Shown here piece by piece: positions 61,632-64,000 of a stretch of 64,000 nt of DNA. The notes under the pieces are model-generated. The model was not told where the DNA came from. It searched no databases and saw only the letters and a list, made by a program, of their open reading frames with translations. The position numbers and the translations under genes were made by a program. The stretch lies in NCBI GenBank assembly GCA_902706235.1, contig CACSJR010000009.1, positions 176,324-240,323 on the forward strand, read 5' to 3'. How positions within the stretch are numbered: position 1 is the first letter of the stretch; every line of letters starts with the position of its first letter. The stretch is from Citrobacter sp. 18056. GTDB lineage: Bacteria; Pseudomonadota; Gammaproteobacteria; Enterobacterales; Enterobacteriaceae.

Positions 61632-64000
61632 TTAGAAGCGGATTTTCATCCCCACCGAGGCAGACAAGTCTGCATCCACGTTGGTGTTGTCGCCGTTATC
61701 CCAGGTTTTGCCTACTTCGGTATATGCCTGTACATCATTGGTGACCGTCCACGTCACACCCACTGCGGCTTCCGTCGCGCTGAACTGCTGGTTAGCCTTG
61801 AGGGTGGTCTTGCCGTGGCTGTTGGCACCATTGCTGTAGGTCACCGCATCTTCGCCATCAGTCAGCTCTTTCCAGAAGTTCACCCGCACGTACGGTTTCA
61901 CTTTACCCATGTTGGTATCGTAATCCGCGGTCAGACGTGCACCGAGACGCCCAATCACCGCGCTATCGGCGTCAGTGCTGACATGGGTATCGACGCCATC
62001 GTTAAGGGTCACATCATCGAAGTTGCTCCACTGCCACACCAGCTGCGCCTGCGGTTCAAAGGCCCAGTTACTGTCGCCAAGTTGCCATGGTTTGCCCACT
62101 TCTACAGAGGCGGTCACGGTGTTGCCATTTGGATGGTAAGTATCGGAACTGCCTTCGCTTTTCAGATCGACTGAATGGTAACCGTACTGCAACACATTAT
62201 CAACATAGAAACCATTGGTATCGGTCCAGGTGGCATAGCCGCCAATGTAGGAGGAGAACGTTGAGTTGTACGCTGAACCGCCGCCCATACCGGTGTTACC
62301 GCTGACCGAACTGTCGAGATCCATAAAGGTGGTGTAGATCCCGGTACGCCATTTGTCGTTCTGCCACAGATCGAGGCCAATTTGCATCCCGTCATACTGC
62401 GAATGGCTCTTACTGCTGGTGGCATCATCCAGATGCTGATCGACGGTTTTGGTCAGATAGCGCGCCCAGAAGCGCCCTTCCTGATCTTCCGGCACATCCG
62501 CACGCCACGGCTGCTCATCACCCACGCGCTGATGCAGCGTGCCGAGCACGAACAAATCCGCCTGACGAACGATCGATGGCAAGGTATCGAAGCCCGGCAC
62601 TATCGGGCTGTAACCCGCGCGGAGGAACCAGTCTTCCCCGGCACCGCTCGCATTTCCGGCATACAGCTGATACTGCCACGCTCCGGCGATCAGTTTATCG
62701 CGGCCGATGTTAAAGGCGTCTTTGCTCGTTTGTGCGGTGGTGGTCGCCCCATTTTTGGCCTCCACCACCATAATGCCGTCACCGGTGGTCGGTTCACCGA
62801 GTTGACTGACATCGATGTCCAGTCGGGTGGTACCGGTCGCGGTACCGCCGTTGATCACCAGTTTGTCCGCCACGCCCGGGCTGTGCTGCTGGGCGGCGAT
62901 TTTGATCGTGCCGTCCATCCCCACATAGTCGCCGTTGACGGTCAGCGTTGAGCCAACATTACCGCCGCGCAGATTAACGGTCCCCTGGTTCACCAGGTTC
63001 GCTACCGTCTGGTTGCGTCCGCCGGTATCCAGGGTCGCGTTCTGGCTGACGATATGCGAGGACTTCGCGCTGAAGCGTGAAGCGCCACCCGCCATCAGGG
63101 TGCCGTTTTCCACCAGCGTGTAGCCGCTCCAGTTATTCAGACCGTTCAGATAAGTGGTGCCGCTACCGCGCTGGATGAAGTCACCCGTCCCGGAGATCAC
63201 ACCGTCGAGATCAACCGTGTTATTGTGATTCACCACCAGCGTATCCAGGTTGAGAATATTACCGGCCACGCTGCCTGCACCGCCGCCGTTACCGAGCTGG
63301 AGGGTGCCGTTGCGGATGGTGGTCAACCCGCTGTAGCTGCTGTCTTTGGTCAGCGTCAGCGTACCGTCGCCCGCTTTGGTTAAGCCGCCACTGCCACTGA
63401 CAGCGGAGAGCAGAGAGACATCATTGCCGTTGGTATCAATGGTGCCGCTGTTGTCGCCGACGGTCCACGCACGCGCGGTATCAAACGCCGCGCCGTAGCG
63501 GAAGGTCCCGCCATTCAGCGTGATACCGGTGTCTGCGGCCCCGAGGTTCTGGTCGCCGCTGACCTGTAACACGCCGCCACTGACGGTGGTACCGCCGCGA
63601 TAGCTGTTGTTGCCGTTCAGCACCAGGGTGCCGACGTCGGTTTTGTCGATGCCGCCGCTGCCGGTGATTTGCGAATTGATGGTCGCGGTGTAGAGTCTGC
63701 CAAGCGCGGTACCGTCGCCGACGCGGATCACCGTATCGGCAGTATTGGTGGTGATCACCCCATCGTTAATCACGTAGCCGTTAGTGGTGAACTGCGCGCC
63801 GCTAATGAGTACTTCACCGAGGCTGTTATCGACGGTGACGTTGCCTTTTCTACCGCTGAACACCGCAAACGCGCCATCGCTGAACGGGGCGTTAATCGCA
63901 CCCGCGGGATCGGTCTGATCGGTAGTCCAGTTATCGTTGCCGCCGCTGTTTTGCCAGACGCCGTCGCCACCGTCAATTTTGCCGTTGTTTTTCAGCCCGC
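61632..64000 (-). CDS. Autotransporter adhesin, 3' part (5' end outside window)
   Basis: At least 788 residues of a type Va secreted protein; the frame stays open to the window edge, reading KNNGKIDGGDGVWQNSGG and NWTTDQTDPAGAINAPFSDG there, so the GTG near 63863 is not the start. The passenger has pectin-lyase-like beta-helix repeats (GGIDKTDVGTLVLNGNNSYRGGTTVSGG; GGLTKAGDGTLTLTKDSSYSGLTTIRNG; NGLNNWSGYTLVENGTLMAGG). About 270 C-terminal residues, after EGRFWARYLTKTVD, form the translocating barrel ending in SASVGMKIRF with terminal Phe. AIDA/Ag43-like layout suggests adhesion or aggregation; the specific role is unknown. Confidence 0.9.
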   Translation of the reverse strand, partial: GLKNNGKIDGGDGVWQNSGGNDNWTTDQTDPAGAINAPFSDGAFAVFSGRKGNVTVDNSLGEVLISGAQFTTNGYVINDGVITTNTADTVIRVGDGTALGRLYTATINSQITGSGGIDKTDVGTLVLNGNNSYRGGTTVSGGVLQVSGDQNLGAADTGITLNGGTFRYGAAFDTARAWTVGDNSGTIDTNGNDVSLLSAVSGSGGLTKAGDGTLTLTKDSSYSGLTTIRNGTLQLGNGGGAGSVAGNILNLDTLVVNHNNTVDLDGVISGTGDFIQRGSGTTYLNGLNNWSGYTLVENGTLMAGGASRFSAKSSHIVSQNATLDTGGRNQTVANLVNQGTVNLRGGNVGSTLTVNGDYVGMDGTIKIAAQQHSPGVADKLVINGGTATGTTRLDIDVSQLGEPTTGDGIMVVEAKNGATTTAQTSKDAFNIGRDKLIAGAWQYQLYAGNASGAGEDWFLRAGYSPIVPGFDTLPSIVRQADLFVLGTLHQRVGDEQPWRADVPEDQEGRFWARYLTKTVDQHLDDATSSKSHSQYDGMQIGLDLWQNDKWRTGIYTTFMDLDSSVSGNTGMGGGSAYNSTFSSYIGGYATWTDTNGFYVDNVLQYGYHSVDLKSEGSSDTYHPNGNTVTASVEVGKPWQLGDSNWAFEPQAQLVWQWSNFDDVTLNDGVDTHVSTDADSAVIGRLGARLTADYDTNMGKVKPYVRVNFWKELTDGEDAVTYSNGANSHGKTTLKANQQFSATEAAVGVTWTVTNDVQAYTEVGKTWDNGDNTNVDADLSASVGMKIRF

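Overview
The window reads as a chromosomal segment of an Enterobacter/Klebsiella-like member of the Enterobacteriaceae. The gene content and order follow the E. coli K-12 cstA-ent-fep-nfsB-pheP neighbourhood, but with an intact ramR/romA/ramA locus, mtnK, an ERIC element and several accessory blocks that K-12 lacks. Coding density is high, codon use is GC-rich apart from the 24.1-25.9 kb stretch, and I saw no rRNA, tRNA, CRISPR array, transposase or integrase.

Layout. (1) 0-5.5 kb: the 3' part of mtnK, a three-gene ribose-type sugar ABC transporter and a divergent short-chain dehydrogenase. (2) 5.5-18.3 kb: cstA-ybdD, the entCEBAH operon, fepB, entS and fepDGC. (3) 18.3-25.9 kb: a chaperone-usher fimbrial operon with a LuxR-type gene and two tandem YaiV/IprA-like regulators, occupying the place where K-12 has fepE and bounded by an imperfect 33-bp direct repeat. 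(4) 25.9-35.3 kb: a DUF817 membrane gene, then entF-ybdZ-fes and the divergent fepA-entD. (5) 35.2-44.4 kb: a GNAT acetyltransferase, an AbgT-family transporter, ybdK, a frameshifted ybdJ, a second Fes-type esterase carrying a signal peptide, ramA-romA with divergent ramR, ybdF and nfsB. (6) 44.4-50.5 kb: a HigBA-like toxin-antitoxin pair, an MmyB-type regulator divergent from a DHA2 MFS pump, an ERIC element, mscM (ybdG) and pheP. (7) 50.6-55.3 kb: a siderophore receptor with a YncE-like lipoprotein, and a FadL-family porin. (8) 55.5-61.5 kb: a translationally coupled five-gene envelope operon encoding an MscS-type channel with a large periplasmic domain, two Omp85-like barrels without POTRA domains, one further barrel and a periplasmic DUF4056 protein. 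(9) 61.6 kb to the end: the 3' part of an autotransporter.

How the genes work together. The dominant theme is iron. EntCEBA make 2,3-dihydroxybenzoate; EntE, EntB and EntF (with EntD as phosphopantetheinyl transferase, YbdZ as MbtH-like helper and EntH as proofreading thioesterase) assemble enterobactin. EntS exports it, FepA/FepB/FepDGC import the iron complex, and Fes cleaves it. Fur-box-like sites lie at the entC/fepB, entS/fepD and fes/fepA divergences, and weaker matches precede the secreted Fes-like esterase, the YncE-like/receptor pair and the envelope operon. The second theme is envelope and drug response (ramR-romA-ramA, MFS pump, nfsB, mscM, barrels, fimbriae, autotransporter). The most unusual unit is the five-gene envelope operon at 55.5-61.5 kb, whose composition suggests a trans-envelope assembly. 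I cannot name a described system that it matches.
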